Shown: positions 53,629-63,106, counted from the stretch's first letter. The stretch is 64,000 bases of DNA from an uncultured Rhodospirillales bacterium (GCA_903924855.1 CAIYCW010000017.1:1-64000); one strand, 5' to 3'. The notes: a model not told the origin generated them from the letters alone. Translations and numbers: made by a program.

Positions 53629-55436
53629 GCTATCCCGCCATCTCGCAGCGCAACGGCCCGGTGATGGTGCCAATGCGCGACGGGGTGAGGCTTGCGACCG
53701 ACGTGCATCTGCCGAAATCGCCCGGCCCGTATCCGGTGATATTGGAGCGCACGCCGTACGGCCGTGATGAGCCCAGCCGCAGCGAGATCACCGCCTCCAA
53801 CCCGAAGCCGATGACGCGCTCTGATTTCGCCGAAGTGTTCACCGAGGCGGGGTTTGCCGTGGTCTACCAGGACAATCGCGGCCGGCATGGCAGCGAGGGC
53901 GTGTTCGTCAAATACCTTTCCGATGGTGAGGACGGGTATGATTGCTGCGACTGGATTTTGCAGCAGCCCTGGTGTGACGGGCGGATCTGCACGATGGGCC
54001 TGTCCTATGCGGCGCACACCCAGGCGGCTTTGGGCTGCGCGGGGGCGCCTGGGATTGTGGCGCAGGTGCTGGATTCTGGTGGGTTTTCCAACAGCTGGAC
54101 CGGCGGCATCCGCCAGTTCGGCGCCTTTGAGCTGAAACAGGCGACCTGGGCGCACAAGCAGGCGATCCTCTCGCCGGAGGCGGCGGCCGATCCGGTGATG
54201 AAGGCGGCGTTGGAGGCGGAGGATATCAGGGACTGGTTTGCCCGCATGCCGTGGCAGCCGGGCCATTCGGCCCTGCGCCATCACCCGGATTACGAGGCCT
54301 ATCTGTTCGACCAGTGGCGCCACGGCACGTTCGATGAATTCTGGCAGCAGCTCGGCATCTGGGCGGAGGGGTATTACGACCGCTATCCGAAGGCGGATTG
54401 CGTGCATATGTCGAGCTGGTTCGACCCGTATTCGCTGACCGCGGTGACCAATTATCTCGGGCTGAAGGCGCGTTCGCCGCAGCGTCTGATCCTGGGGCCG
54501 TGGACGCATGGCAATCGTTCGGCGCGGGTGTTCGGCGATGTGGATTTCGGGCCCGAGGCGCCGATCGACAGCTGGGCCGGCAATTGGCGGGACTATCGGC
54601 TGCGGCATTTCCGCCATGTTCTGGATGGCACGCCCAATCCGGAGCCCGCGGTGCGGGTGTTCGTGATGGGCGGTGGCAGCGGGCGCCGGACGCCGGAGGG
54701 GCATCTGGACCATGGCGGGCGCTGGATTTCGATGGATGATTGGCCGCATCCGGCCTCGGTTGCGACCGATTTCCATCTGCATCCGGATGGCAGGCTCGAC
54801 AGGGCACCCTCGGCCGGTGGGGCGATCAGCTTTGATTTCGACCCGGCGCATCCGGTGCCGACCATCGGCGGCAATCTCACCAGCCTGGAGCCGGTGGCGG
54901 TGGGGGGCAGTTTCGATCAGACCGAGGCACCCCAGTTCTTTGGCTGCACGCCGCCCTATCTGCCGCTGTCCTCCCGGCCGGATGTGCTGGCGTTCCAGAC
55001 CGCACCGCTGGAAGCCGCGGTTGAGATCGTGGGGCCGGTGACCGCCACGCTGTTCGTTTCAACCTCGGCACCGGACACCGATTTCACCGCAAAGCTGATC
55101 GATGTGCATCCGCCAAGTGCCGATTATCCGGCCGGGTATGCGATGATCCTGACGGATGGGATCATCCGGCTGCGCTATGCCGAGGATCGCGCCAAGCCGC
55201 GGCTGCGCTGCCCTGGTGAGGTGGTGGAGATCACGGTGACGCTGTTCCCCACCGCCAATCTGTTCCTGCCGGGCCATCGCATCCGGCTGGATGTGTCCTC
55301 CTCCAACTTCCCGAAATTCGACGTCAATCCCAACACCGGGGAGGCGGAGGGCGCCGGAAGGCGGCGCGTTGTTGCCACCAACACCGTCTTCATGGATGCT
55401 GCGCGCCCAAGCAGGGTGACACTGCAGATCAATTGA
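53625..55436 (+). CDS. CocE/NonD-family serine hydrolase (S15 X-Pro dipeptidyl-peptidase fold)
   Basis: A 603-residue alpha/beta hydrolase without a signal peptide. The S15 domain (about 10-300) has MRDGVRLATDVHLP, VYQDNRGRHGSEG and the nucleophile S127 in GLSYAAHTQ (the usual GxSYxG with Ala at the last position). A C-terminal jelly-roll domain (about 360-600) contains DTDFTAKLIDVHP and PGHRIRLDVSSSNFPKFDVNPNTG, as in cocaine esterase and cephalosporin/glutaryl acylases. The GTG start overlaps the DppF-like stop, so it is made together with the importer. It likely hydrolyses an imported ester or amide (inference). Confidence 0.9.
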   Translation: MSYPAISQRNGPVMVPMRDGVRLATDVHLPKSPGPYPVILERTPYGRDEPSRSEITASNPKPMTRSDFAEVFTEAGFAVVYQDNRGRHGSEGVFVKYLSDGEDGYDCCDWILQQPWCDGRICTMGLSYAAHTQAALGCAGAPGIVAQVLDSGGFSNSWTGGIRQFGAFELKQATWAHKQAILSPEAAADPVMKAALEAEDIRDWFARMPWQPGHSALRHHPDYEAYLFDQWRHGTFDEFWQQLGIWAEGYYDRYPKADCVHMSSWFDPYSLTAVTNYLGLKARSPQRLILGPWTHGNRSARVFGDVDFGPEAPIDSWAGNWRDYRLRHFRHVLDGTPNPEPAVRVFVMGGGSGRRTPEGHLDHGGRWISMDDWPHPASVATDFHLHPDGRLDRAPSAGGAISFDFDPAHPVPTIGGNLTSLEPVAVGGSFDQTEAPQFFGCTPPYLPLSSRPDVLAFQTAPLEAAVEIVGPVTATLFVSTSAPDTDFTAKLIDVHPPSADYPAGYAMILTDGIIRLRYAEDRAKPRLRCPGEVVEITVTLFPTANLFLPGHRIRLDVSSSNFPKFDVNPNTGEAEGAGRRRVVATNTVFMDAARPSRVTLQIN

Positions 55437-55448
55437 GGGAGTGCTCCG

Positions 55449-56021
55449 ATGTCCCAGCCTGGCCATATCTCCAAGCTGGGTGTGCCGCCTGAGGAGGCGC
55501 TGCCGGATGATCTGAAGCTGGTGTGGGAGAAATGCCGCGAGAAGCTGGGCTTTGTGCCCAACGTGTTCCGCACCCTCAGCCTGAAGCCGCAGCGGCTGCG
55601 GGATTTCATGCAGCTGTTCAACGAGATCATGCTGTCGGACAGCCGGCTGTCGAAGCTGGAGCGGGAGATGGTGGCGGTCGTCGTGTCGTCCGCCAATCGG
55701 TGTTATTACTGCCTGGTGTCGCATGGGGCGGCGGTGCGCAAGCTGTCCGGCGATCCGCATCTGGGGGAGATGCTGGCGCTGAACTATCGCGTGGCGGAGC
55801 TGGAGCCGCGGATGCGGGCGATGCTGGATTTCGCCTGGAAGCTGACCACCACGCCGGCCGAGGTGACGGATGCGGATCGTGACGCGCTGCGCGGCCAGGG
55901 GCTGGACAGCGGCGATATCTTCGATCTGGCGCAGGTGGTGGCGCTGTTCAACTTCTCCAACCGGATGGCGATCGCGGCCGACATGATGCCCAACGGGGAG
56001 TATCATCTGGCGGGACGGTAG
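55449..56021 (+). CDS. AhpD-like peroxidase-related (carboxymuconolactone decarboxylase-fold) protein
   Basis: A 190-residue member of the CMD/AhpD superfamily. The redox motif CYYC sits in VVVSSANRCYYCLVSHGAAVRKL with the following His, as in AhpD-like disulfide reductases. The opening GFVPNVFRTLSLKPQRLRDFM matches the peroxidase-related-enzyme subgroup. It lies 12 bases after the hydrolase gene and is likely the last gene of the transport operon. It may detoxify or reduce a product of hydrolysis, but this is speculative. It ends three bases before the stop of the convergent membrane glycosyltransferase gene. Confidence 0.87.
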   Translation: MSQPGHISKLGVPPEEALPDDLKLVWEKCREKLGFVPNVFRTLSLKPQRLRDFMQLFNEIMLSDSRLSKLEREMVAVVVSSANRCYYCLVSHGAAVRKLSGDPHLGEMLALNYRVAELEPRMRAMLDFAWKLTTTPAEVTDADRDALRGQGLDSGDIFDLAQVVALFNFSNRMAIAADMMPNGEYHLAGR

Positions 56022-56024
56022 AGC

Positions 56025-57353
56025 CTAACCCGCGCCCTGGGCCCAGGCGGCCAGCGTGGGGCGCAGGCGGCGAAGGGTGGCCTGGGTGGCGGTCTCCTGC
56101 AGGCACAGCACAGCGAGGATCGCCAGCAGGCTGGTTGCGATCCCCCACCACAGCGCCTCGAAGCCGAGCCAGGCGAGGCCTGCCAGGGCGTTGGTGTCTG
56201 GCCGCACGTCGAGTGAGATCAGCATGGCGTTGAAGAAATCCCGCTGCAGCACGAGGACGATGGCGGCGAGCAGCAGGCGCATGCCACCGCGCAACGGGCA
56301 GGCGGGCAGGGAAGCCTGAACGGACAGCAGTCCCGGCAGGCACAGCAGCAGCAGAATGCCGCGATAGCCGGCGCTTGGGCCGGTGAAAAAACAGCCGGCG
56401 ATCAGCGCGCAGCCGAGGAACAGCCGTGCCTTCTGCCAATCGGCCAGGCCTGCCAGGCTGGCGCGCAAGGCGTTCGAGCGGATCAGCCCTGCCATGTTGA
56501 GGCAGGAGGCCAGCACCAGCATGCCTGCAACCGCCCCCAGAAACAGATGCTGGTTGAGGAAATCCAGCTTCATGGTCGGGGCGAGCAGGTGGACGATCGG
56601 GGCGGTGGCAAGTCCCGCATAGCGCGGCAGCTGTTGCGCGCTGAACACGTCTCCGAAGAACACCGTGCCGGGTATGTTGTGGGCGGCGCGCGGCAATTCG
56701 GCGGCAAACGCCCAGACGAAGGCCGCGATCGCGCCCAGCATCACTGTGCTGATCGCAATCGCGCGCGCCGGACGCTCCCGCAGCACGCAAGCGCAGGTGA
56801 CCAGCGGGTAGAATTTCAGCAGCCCTGCCAGCAGCAACCCGCCATAGGCCGCAAGCCGCGCCGGCGGGCTGCTTGTCAGGCCGTGGGCTGCGAGCAGGCA
56901 GACCAGGTAGATCACCACATCGAGATTGCCGCGCTCGATGGCGAACAGGCTGAGGGAGGAGAAGGCGCAGGCCGCACAGATCAGTAGGGTCCGTGCATCC
57001 CGCCGTGGCGGCAGCCAGGCGAGTGACAGCGCGTAGAGCAGCGACAGCGCCAGGCCCAGCGCCAGCGACCAGCTGCGATCGATTGCCAGAAAGCTGAAGC
57101 GCAGCCACAGCGGCGAGTAGTTCATCGGCCGGTTCAGCTGGTCGCACGGATTGCTGGCATAGACATCCACGCCCTGCTGCCAGCAGCGCGTGGTGGTGAG
57201 CACCGATTCCAGATCGATGAACGGGGTGCGGATCGGGTTGACGATCAGATGCCGCATCACGCGCAGATAAAGCTCGACATCGCTGGCGTAGAGCGCCGCA
57301 GCCAGCGTCAGCAGGAGCACGCCGATCAGGGGCAGGATGGCGCTATGCCGCAT
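56025..57353 (-). CDS. GT87-like integral membrane glycosyltransferase, tandem copy 2
   Basis: A 442-residue polytopic protein (about 10-11 membrane segments). GT87/DUF2029 features are seen in IERGNLDVVIYLVCLLA and LLLAGLLKFYPLV. The large first periplasmic loop reads TPFIDLESVLTTTRCWQQ, then GVDVYASNPCDQ and NRPMNYSPLWLRFS. It is a close paralogue of the gene immediately upstream, with very high identity in that loop at protein and DNA level. GT87 enzymes use polyprenyl-phosphate sugars at the outer face of the membrane. Its ATG shares one base with the previous stop (TGATG). Start at 57353 by homology with its twin. Confidence 0.8.
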   Translation of the reverse strand: MRHSAILPLIGVLLLTLAAALYASDVELYLRVMRHLIVNPIRTPFIDLESVLTTTRCWQQGVDVYASNPCDQLNRPMNYSPLWLRFSFLAIDRSWSLALGLALSLLYALSLAWLPPRRDARTLLICAACAFSSLSLFAIERGNLDVVIYLVCLLAAHGLTSSPPARLAAYGGLLLAGLLKFYPLVTCACVLRERPARAIAISTVMLGAIAAFVWAFAAELPRAAHNIPGTVFFGDVFSAQQLPRYAGLATAPIVHLLAPTMKLDFLNQHLFLGAVAGMLVLASCLNMAGLIRSNALRASLAGLADWQKARLFLGCALIAGCFFTGPSAGYRGILLLLCLPGLLSVQASLPACPLRGGMRLLLAAIVLVLQRDFFNAMLISLDVRPDTNALAGLAWLGFEALWWGIATSLLAILAVLCLQETATQATLRRLRPTLAAWAQGAG

Positions 57354-58723
57354 CAGGCCGGCACTTTGTGCGGCGTTGCGGCCGTGGCGCCAAGCGGTGC
57401 TGTGCCCAGGCCCCAGCTTGCCAGCCCGGCCAGGCGGCCCTGCAGCGCGTTCTGCAACGCGGCCTCCTGCAGGCAGAGCACGCCGAGCACGGCCAGCAGG
57501 GACGAGGCGATCCACCACCACAGGACCTGCATGCCGATCCAGATCAGCCCGGCCGGCGCGTGGTTGTCGATCCGGGCGTGCAGGGACATCCACAGCCCGG
57601 TGAGCAGCAGCATCTGCATGACGATGACGATGGCAGCCAGCAGCAGCCGCACGACACGCCGCATGGAGCCGGGCGGGAGAGCCTGTTGCAGGCTCAGCAG
57701 CCCTGGCAGGCAGAGCAGCAGGAAGATGCCGCGATAGGCGTAGCTGGGCCCGCTGAAGAAACACCCGCCGATCAGGGCACAGCCCAGAAACAGCCTGGCC
57801 CGCATCTCGCCCCGCAGCCCGGCCAGGGTGCGTCGCAATGTGGCGGTGCCGCAGAGGGCTGCGATGTTGAGCCCGGAGAGCAGCAGCAACGCGGCCAGCA
57901 CGGCGGCCTTGAACCCCGCCTGGCTGAGAAACGCCGTGCCGATTCCGGGGGCCAGAAAATGCACCACGGGTGTTGCGGTGACACTCAGGAAACGCGGCAA
58001 CAGGCTGGCGCCGACCATGATCTCGAAATACTCGGCATCCGGAATGTTGTGCAGGGCACGGGGCAGCTCGTCCGCAAACACCACTGCAAACAGGGCCACC
58101 ACGCAGGCGATGGCGGTGCCGATCGCCACGGCCCGGCGCGGCTTCTCCCGCAGCACGGCAAGGCAGGTGACCAGCGGATAGAATTTCAACAATCCGCCCA
58201 GCAGCAACCCGCCATAGGCGGCAAGCCGGATCGGCGCTGCCTGGGTCAGGCCCTGTGCCGCGAGCAGGCAGATCAGATAGATCAGCACATCCATGTTGCC
58301 ACGCTCGATGCCCAGCAGGCTGACGCTGGAGAAGGCGCAGGCGGCGCAGATCAGCAGCGTTGCGACGTCCCGCCTTGGCGGCAGCCAGGCCAGGGAGATC
58401 GCGTAGAGCACACTGAGCACCACACCCATCGGCAGGGACCAGCCTCGGTCGATCGCCAGCACCGAAAAACGCAGCCAGAGCGGCGAATAGTTCATCGGGC
58501 GGTTCATCTGGTCGCACGGATTGCTGGCATAGACGTCCACGCCCATCTGCCAGCATCGCGTGGTGGTCAGCACCGATTCCAGATCGATGAACGGTGTCCA
58601 GTAGGGCACCGCCATCAGATGCCGCATCACGCGCATGTAGAGCTCGCCATTGCCCGCATACAGCGCGCCCCCCGCGACAAGCAGCGCGAGGCCGGCCACG
58701 GGCAGAATGGCGCGCCTGATCAT
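57353..58723 (-). CDS. GT87-like integral membrane glycosyltransferase, tandem copy 1
   Basis: A 456-residue polytopic protein, twin of the next gene. Shared landmarks are ELYMRVMRHLM, TPFIDLESVLTTTRCWQM, CDQMNRPMNYSPLWLRFS, SLAWLPPRRD, LLICAACAFSS, IERGNMDVLIYLICLLAAQGL and LLLGGLLKFYPLV. A conserved Asp in the IDLES loop is a candidate catalytic base, as in GT-C enzymes. The C-terminal third is less conserved between the twins, suggesting different acceptors or sugars. It overlaps the UXS-like gene's stop by one base, so the three genes are translationally coupled. Confidence 0.8.
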   Translation of the reverse strand: MIRRAILPVAGLALLVAGGALYAGNGELYMRVMRHLMAVPYWTPFIDLESVLTTTRCWQMGVDVYASNPCDQMNRPMNYSPLWLRFSVLAIDRGWSLPMGVVLSVLYAISLAWLPPRRDVATLLICAACAFSSVSLLGIERGNMDVLIYLICLLAAQGLTQAAPIRLAAYGGLLLGGLLKFYPLVTCLAVLREKPRRAVAIGTAIACVVALFAVVFADELPRALHNIPDAEYFEIMVGASLLPRFLSVTATPVVHFLAPGIGTAFLSQAGFKAAVLAALLLLSGLNIAALCGTATLRRTLAGLRGEMRARLFLGCALIGGCFFSGPSYAYRGIFLLLCLPGLLSLQQALPPGSMRRVVRLLLAAIVIVMQMLLLTGLWMSLHARIDNHAPAGLIWIGMQVLWWWIASSLLAVLGVLCLQEAALQNALQGRLAGLASWGLGTAPLGATAATPHKVPA

Positions 58724-59685
58724 CAGCCGGCCGGCTGCCCGCGCAGCAGATTGTCGAAATAGGCGATCGTCTTGCCCAGGCCCTGGTCGAGCGCCACGCT
58801 CGGCTCCCAGTTCAGCAGACGGCGCGCGAGCGTGATGTCCGGGCAGCGCTGCAGCGGGTCGTCCTGCGGGAGCGGGCGGAAGACGATCCTGGATTTCGAG
58901 CCGGTGAGGGCAATGACGCGTTCGGCCAGGGCGCGGATCGGCAGTTCCTCGGGGTTGCCGAGATTGACCGGGCCGGTGACGCCTTTTTCGGTGCCCATCA
59001 TGGTGACGATGCCGCGGATCAGATCATCCACATAGCAGAAGGCGCGGGTCTGGGTGCCTTCGCCGTAGAGGGTGATGTCCTCGCCGCGCAGGGCCTGGAC
59101 GATGAAGTTGGACACAACGCGCCCGTCATCGGGGTGCATGCGCGGGCCATAGGTGTTGAAGATGCGGATCACCTTGATGTCCACGCCGTGCTGGCGGTGA
59201 TAATCGAAGAACAGCGTCTCGGCGCAGCGCTTGCCCTCGTCGTAGCAGGCGCGCGGGCCCAGCGTGTTGACGCTGCCGCGGTAATCCTCGCGCTGCGGAT
59301 GCACCTCCGGATCGCCGTAGATCTCGGACGTGCTGGCCTGCAGCACGCGCGCCTTCACCCGCTTGGCCAGGCCCAGCATGTTGATGGCGCCGATCACGCT
59401 GACCTTCGTGGTCTGCACCGGGTCGAACTGGTAGTGCACCGGCGAGGCGGGGCAGGCGAGGTTGTAGATCTCGTCCACCTCCACAAAGAGCGGGAAGGTG
59501 ATGTCGTGGCGCAGCAGCTCGAAGCGCGGATGCGGCAGCAGATGGGCGATGTTCTCCTTCCGCCCGGTGAAGAAATTGTCCACACAAAGTACGTCATGTC
59601 CCGCGGCGATCAGGGTCTCGCACAGATGCGAGCCGAGAAAACCCGATCCGCCGGTGACGAGAACACGCTTGGTGACAAGGCTCAT
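58723..59685 (-). CDS. UDP-glucuronate decarboxylase (UDP-xylose synthase type)
   Basis: A 320-residue extended SDR. The NAD motif is [12 protein letters not shown] (about 10-21), with [34 protein letters not shown] (catalytic Ser/Thr and the Glu that marks decarboxylases), YDEGKRCAE (Tyr/Lys pair) and [21 protein letters not shown]. These are the hallmarks of UXS, which turns UDP-glucuronate into UDP-xylose. A short spacer (about 44 bases) separates it from the GT2 gene upstream. It supplies the likely donor sugar for the neighbouring glycosyltransferases. Confidence 0.92.
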   Translation of the reverse strand: MSLVTKRVLVTGGSGFLGSHLCETLIAAGHDVLCVDNFFTGRKENIAHLLPHPRFELLRHDITFPLFVEVDEIYNLACPASPVHYQFDPVQTTKVSVIGAINMLGLAKRVKARVLQASTSEIYGDPEVHPQREDYRGSVNTLGPRACYDEGKRCAETLFFDYHRQHGVDIKVIRIFNTYGPRMHPDDGRVVSNFIVQALRGEDITLYGEGTQTRAFCYVDDLIRGIVTMMGTEKGVTGPVNLGNPEELPIRALAERVIALTGSKSRIVFRPLPQDDPLQRCPDITLARRLLNWEPSVALDQGLGKTIAYFDNLLRGQPAG

Positions 59686-59729
59686 GGCGGGTCAATTCCT
59701 TGATGGGTCGGCGATGGCTGGCGTGCGGA

Positions 59730-60701
59730 TCAGGCGGCGTCCGGGCGGGGCAGCAGGGTGTGGATGGTGCGGACGAACTGTGGCAGCAGGGCGATGGGCT
59801 GGGCGCCGGGCTGGCTGCGTGTGGCCAGCATCTGCACGGCGGCGACCAGGCAGATCAGAATGGCCTGGACGAACAGGATCGCCGATGCGCCCAGCACGGT
59901 GGAGGCCCAGCCCGGCGTTGCGAGATCGGTGAACAGGCGCATGCACAGCACCACAATGCCGATCGTGGCCACGCCCACCCCGATCAGCGAGGCCAGCAGC
60001 AGCAGGCGGGCGAAGACATGGTCGGAGAACACCGCGAACGCGCTCAGCCCATGCGCCACCAGGGATGGCATGTTCATGCTGGACTGGCCGGCATAGCGGG
60101 TGGTGCGGTCGGTCGGCACGCTGATCAGCCTGATGCGCGCGCGCAGCAAGGTGGCCGCCAGATGGTTCCAGGTGTCCGCCATATGGGCGAGCCGGTAGGC
60201 GGCATCCGGGCCGAGCAGGCAGAAATTGCCGAAATCGATGCGCTTGCCGACGAGCATGCGAAACAGGGCCTGGTAGGCGGCGTAGCCGGCGCGGAACTTT
60301 GCGCCCTCCGAACGGCGGGCACGCTCGGCGACCACGGCGGCGGCGGTCTGGCCTTCGATCGCCTGGATCAGGCGGGGGATCTCGGCCGGATTGTCCTCCC
60401 CGTCGCAATCCATCACCAGCACGAAGGCGCCGGGCTTGCGGGTGACGGCGGTGGAGATGCCAAGGGCGATGGCGCGCTGATGGCCCACATTGCAGGCCAG
60501 CTGCACCACATCGACCGCGGCAATGCTGCCGCCGCCCAGCTCTAAGACGAGGGTTGCATCTCCGGTGCGGGCCGAGCCGTCATCGACGATCAGCACGCTG
60601 AGACGGCATCCGTCCGGCAGGGCCAGGCGATCGATGTTGCCCAGCAGAATCCGGCAACTTTCCCAATCGTTCAGAACGGGAGTGACGATAACCAGATCCA
60701 T
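59730..60701 (-). CDS. GT2 glycosyltransferase with C-terminal membrane anchor (polyprenyl-phosphate sugar synthase-like)
   Basis: A 323-residue protein. The GT-A domain (about 1-220) begins MDLVIVTPVLNDWESC, with VLIVDDGSA, ACNVGHQRAIALGI and the metal-site DCDGEDNP. Then come DFGNFCLLGPDAAYRL and RYAGQSSMNM. Two membrane segments (about 240-262 and 272-297) close the chain. This architecture is that of DPM1/GtrB/ArnC-type enzymes, which attach a sugar to polyprenyl phosphate. Methionine at 60701 is the start, since the fold begins there. It is the first gene of the leftward GT2-UXS-GT87-GT87 unit. Confidence 0.88.
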   Translation of the reverse strand: MDLVIVTPVLNDWESCRILLGNIDRLALPDGCRLSVLIVDDGSARTGDATLVLELGGGSIAAVDVVQLACNVGHQRAIALGISTAVTRKPGAFVLVMDCDGEDNPAEIPRLIQAIEGQTAAAVVAERARRSEGAKFRAGYAAYQALFRMLVGKRIDFGNFCLLGPDAAYRLAHMADTWNHLAATLLRARIRLISVPTDRTTRYAGQSSMNMPSLVAHGLSAFAVFSDHVFARLLLLASLIGVGVATIGIVVLCMRLFTDLATPGWASTVLGASAILFVQAILICLVAAVQMLATRSQPGAQPIALLPQFVRTIHTLLPRPDAA

Positions 60702-60770
60702 GCGCTGCCCCAATCCGACCATTTCTCCGTCGCACAAAGCGCAGGATGCGACAAGTGACAGAGGTTTGTG

Positions 60771-61865
60771 TCAGACGTTGAAACGGAACAAGAGGATATC
60801 GCCGTCCTTGACCACGTATTCCTTGCCTTCGATGCGCACCTTGCCGGCCTCCTTGGCGCCCTGCTCGCCCTTGTAGGCGACGAAATCGTCATAGGCGGTG
60901 GTTTCGCAGGCGATGAAGCCGCGCTCGAAATCGTTGTGGATGACGGCTGCGGCCTGGGGTGCCTTGGTGCCGCGCACGATGGTCCAGGCGCGGGCCTCCT
61001 TGGGGCCGACGGTGAAATAGGTGATCAGCCCGAGCAGGGCGTAGCCTTCGCGGATGACGCGATCGAGGCCGCTATCGGTGAGGCCGAGGCCTTCGAGGAA
61101 TTCGCCGCGATCGGCATCCGGCAGCTGGCTGACCTCGGCCTCGATGGCGGCGGAGACCACGACGTGGCGGGCGCCATGTTCGGCGGCACGTTGCGCCACG
61201 CGCTCGGAGAAGGCGTTGCCGGTGGCGGCCGAGGCTTCCTCGACATTGCAGACATAGAGGATGGGTTTGGAGGTCATCAGCTGCAGGCGCTTCGCGGCCT
61301 CCCGGTGCTCTGGGGCGATGGCGGTGCGGGCCATGCGGCCGGCCTGCAGGGCTGTCAGGATCGGCTCCATCAGCTCGACCTGGGCCTGTGCCTCCTTGTC
61401 CCCGCCGCGGGCCTTTTTCTGCAAAGCGGGCAGGCGTTTCTCCAGACTGTCCAGATCGGCGAGCATCAGCTCGGTCTCGACCGTCTCGGCGTCTCGGATC
61501 GGATCGACGCTGCCTTCGACATGGGTGACGTCCGGGTCTTCGAAGCAGCGCAGCACGTGGACGATGGCGTCCACCTCGCGGATATTGGCGAGGAACTGGT
61601 TGCCGAGGCCTTCGCCTTTCGACGCGCCGCGGACCAGCCCCGCGATGTCGACGAATTCAAGGCTGGTGGGGACGGTGGTTTTGGATTTGCCGATGATGGT
61701 CAGCATGTCCAGCCGTTTGTCCGGCACGGCGACGCGGCCGACATTGGGCTCGATGGTGCAGAACGGGTAGTTCGCCGCCTGGGCTGCGGCCGTTGCCGTC
61801 AGCGCGTTGAAAAGCGTGGATTTGCCAACGTTGGGCAGACCAACGATGCCGCAATTGAAGCCCAT
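60771..61865 (-). CDS. ychF: Redox-regulated ATPase YchF
   Basis: A 364-residue Obg-family P-loop protein starting [23 protein letters not shown]. It has [32 protein letters not shown] and a C-terminal TGS-like domain with [12 protein letters not shown]-type sequence ([14 protein letters not shown]). It lacks the NKxD guanine motif and hydrolyses ATP in studied bacteria; it acts as a stress- and translation-linked regulator. The start shares one base with the pth stop, typical of the conserved pth-ychF pairing. Confidence 0.96.
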   Translation of the reverse strand: MGFNCGIVGLPNVGKSTLFNALTATAAAQAANYPFCTIEPNVGRVAVPDKRLDMLTIIGKSKTTVPTSLEFVDIAGLVRGASKGEGLGNQFLANIREVDAIVHVLRCFEDPDVTHVEGSVDPIRDAETVETELMLADLDSLEKRLPALQKKARGGDKEAQAQVELMEPILTALQAGRMARTAIAPEHREAAKRLQLMTSKPILYVCNVEEASAATGNAFSERVAQRAAEHGARHVVVSAAIEAEVSQLPDADRGEFLEGLGLTDSGLDRVIREGYALLGLITYFTVGPKEARAWTIVRGTKAPQAAAVIHNDFERGFIACETTAYDDFVAYKGEQGAKEAGKVRIEGKEYVVKDGDILLFRFNV

Positions 61866-62443
61866 TATCTCGCATCCTGTGTCAGCAGCGCCATGCGCGT
61901 CATGAAATCCTCGGCCTTGCCGGCGGCGAGCAGGGGCGCGCAATCGGCCAGCGCGTCAAGCAACGAATTCAAGTCGGCCTGCTCGGCCTTGGCAAAATCG
62001 CTCAGCACGTGGCCGTGTACGCGGTCCTTGTGGCCGGGATGGCCGATCCCCAGCCGCACGCGCCAGTAATCCTGGCTGCCCAGCATCTTGTCCATCGAAC
62101 GCAGCCCGTTATGGCCGGCCGCCCCGCCGCCCTTTTTCACCCGGACCTTGAACGCCACGAGATCCAGCTCGTCGTGAAAGGCGGTGATGGCCTCGGTGGG
62201 CAGTTTGTAGAAGGCGGCGGCCGGCTGCACCGATTCACCAGACAGATTCATGTAGGTGAGCGGCTTGAGCGCCACGATGCGCTCGCCGCCCAGATTGCCT
62301 TCGGCCACCAGACCCTTGAAACGCTGCCGCCACGGGCTGAACCCGTGGCGGTGTGCGATGGCATCAAGCGCCATGAAGCCGATATTGTGCCGCTGCTTTG
62401 CCATCCCGGGCTCAGGGTTGCCCAGGCCGACCCACAGCAACAT
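61865..62443 (-). CDS. pth: Peptidyl-tRNA hydrolase
   Basis: A 192-residue enzyme that recycles peptidyl-tRNA. MLLWVGLGNPEPGMAKQRHNIGFMALD holds the conserved Asn and catalytic His. It is followed by KPLTYMNLSGESV, HDELDL and GGGAAGHNGLRSM. The length and all motifs are normal. It lies nine bases after rplY on the same strand, forming rplY-pth-ychF. Confidence 0.96.
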   Translation of the reverse strand: MLLWVGLGNPEPGMAKQRHNIGFMALDAIAHRHGFSPWRQRFKGLVAEGNLGGERIVALKPLTYMNLSGESVQPAAAFYKLPTEAITAFHDELDLVAFKVRVKKGGGAAGHNGLRSMDKMLGSQDYWRVRLGIGHPGHKDRVHGHVLSDFAKAEQADLNSLLDALADCAPLLAAGKAEDFMTRMALLTQDAR

Positions 62444-62452
62444 GGCTTCCTC

Positions 62453-63106
62453 TTACTTCTTGGCGGCCGGCTTGGCGGCAGCCTTGCCCTTGCCCTTGAC
62501 CGGAGCGGCCGCGGCTTCGGCGCCGGCTGCTGCTTCCATGCCCTTGGTCGGCGCCACGGAGGCGATGACGAAGTTGGGCTCGAGATTGGTGGGCTTGGCA
62601 CCATCCGTGCCCTTGAGGTCGTTCCAACGGATGTTGGCGTTGACTTCCAGGCCGGTGAGGTCGGCGGTGAAGGCTTCCGGCACGTTGTCCGGATCGCACA
62701 GGCATTCGACCGAGCTGTGCACCACGTTCATCACGCCGCCGCGCTTGATGCCCGGGCTCAGCAATTCGTTGACGAAGCGGACCTTGACGAAGACGCGGAT
62801 CGGCTCGCCGGCGGCGAGGCGCTGGAAGTCCACGTGCTGGGCCTTGTCGGTGACCTTGTGGAACTGAATCTCGCGCATGATCACGCGCTCGACGCGATCC
62901 CCGAACTTCACTTCGTACAGGCGCGAACGCCAGCCGCCGCGGCCGAGTTCACGGGTGATGATGCGGGGGTCGAGTTGCACCAAGGCAGGGTCCTGCTTGG
63001 CGCCATAGATCACGGCGGGAACCATTCCCTGCCGGCGAGATGCGCGTGCTGCCCCCTTACCTGCATTCGCGCGCAGCTCGGCCTCAATCGTTGTCACGTT
63101 GGCCAT
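62453..63106 (-). CDS. rplY: 50S ribosomal protein L25/general stress protein Ctc
   Basis: A 217-residue Ctc-type L25 that binds 5S rRNA. The N-terminal L25 domain (about 1-95) has ELRANAGKGAARASRRQGMVPAVIYG and MREIQFHKVTDKAQHVDF. The TL5-like C-terminal beta domain follows, and an Ala/Lys tail (GKGKAAAKPAAKK) ends the chain. ATG 63106 has GGAG at suitable spacing; the frame extends upstream without homology. First gene of the rplY-pth-ychF unit; divergent from the glycosyltransferase gene at the window edge. Confidence 0.95.
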   Translation of the reverse strand: MANVTTIEAELRANAGKGAARASRRQGMVPAVIYGAKQDPALVQLDPRIITRELGRGGWRSRLYEVKFGDRVERVIMREIQFHKVTDKAQHVDFQRLAAGEPIRVFVKVRFVNELLSPGIKRGGVMNVVHSSVECLCDPDNVPEAFTADLTGLEVNANIRWNDLKGTDGAKPTNLEPNFVIASVAPTKGMEAAAGAEAAAAPVKGKGKAAAKPAAKK

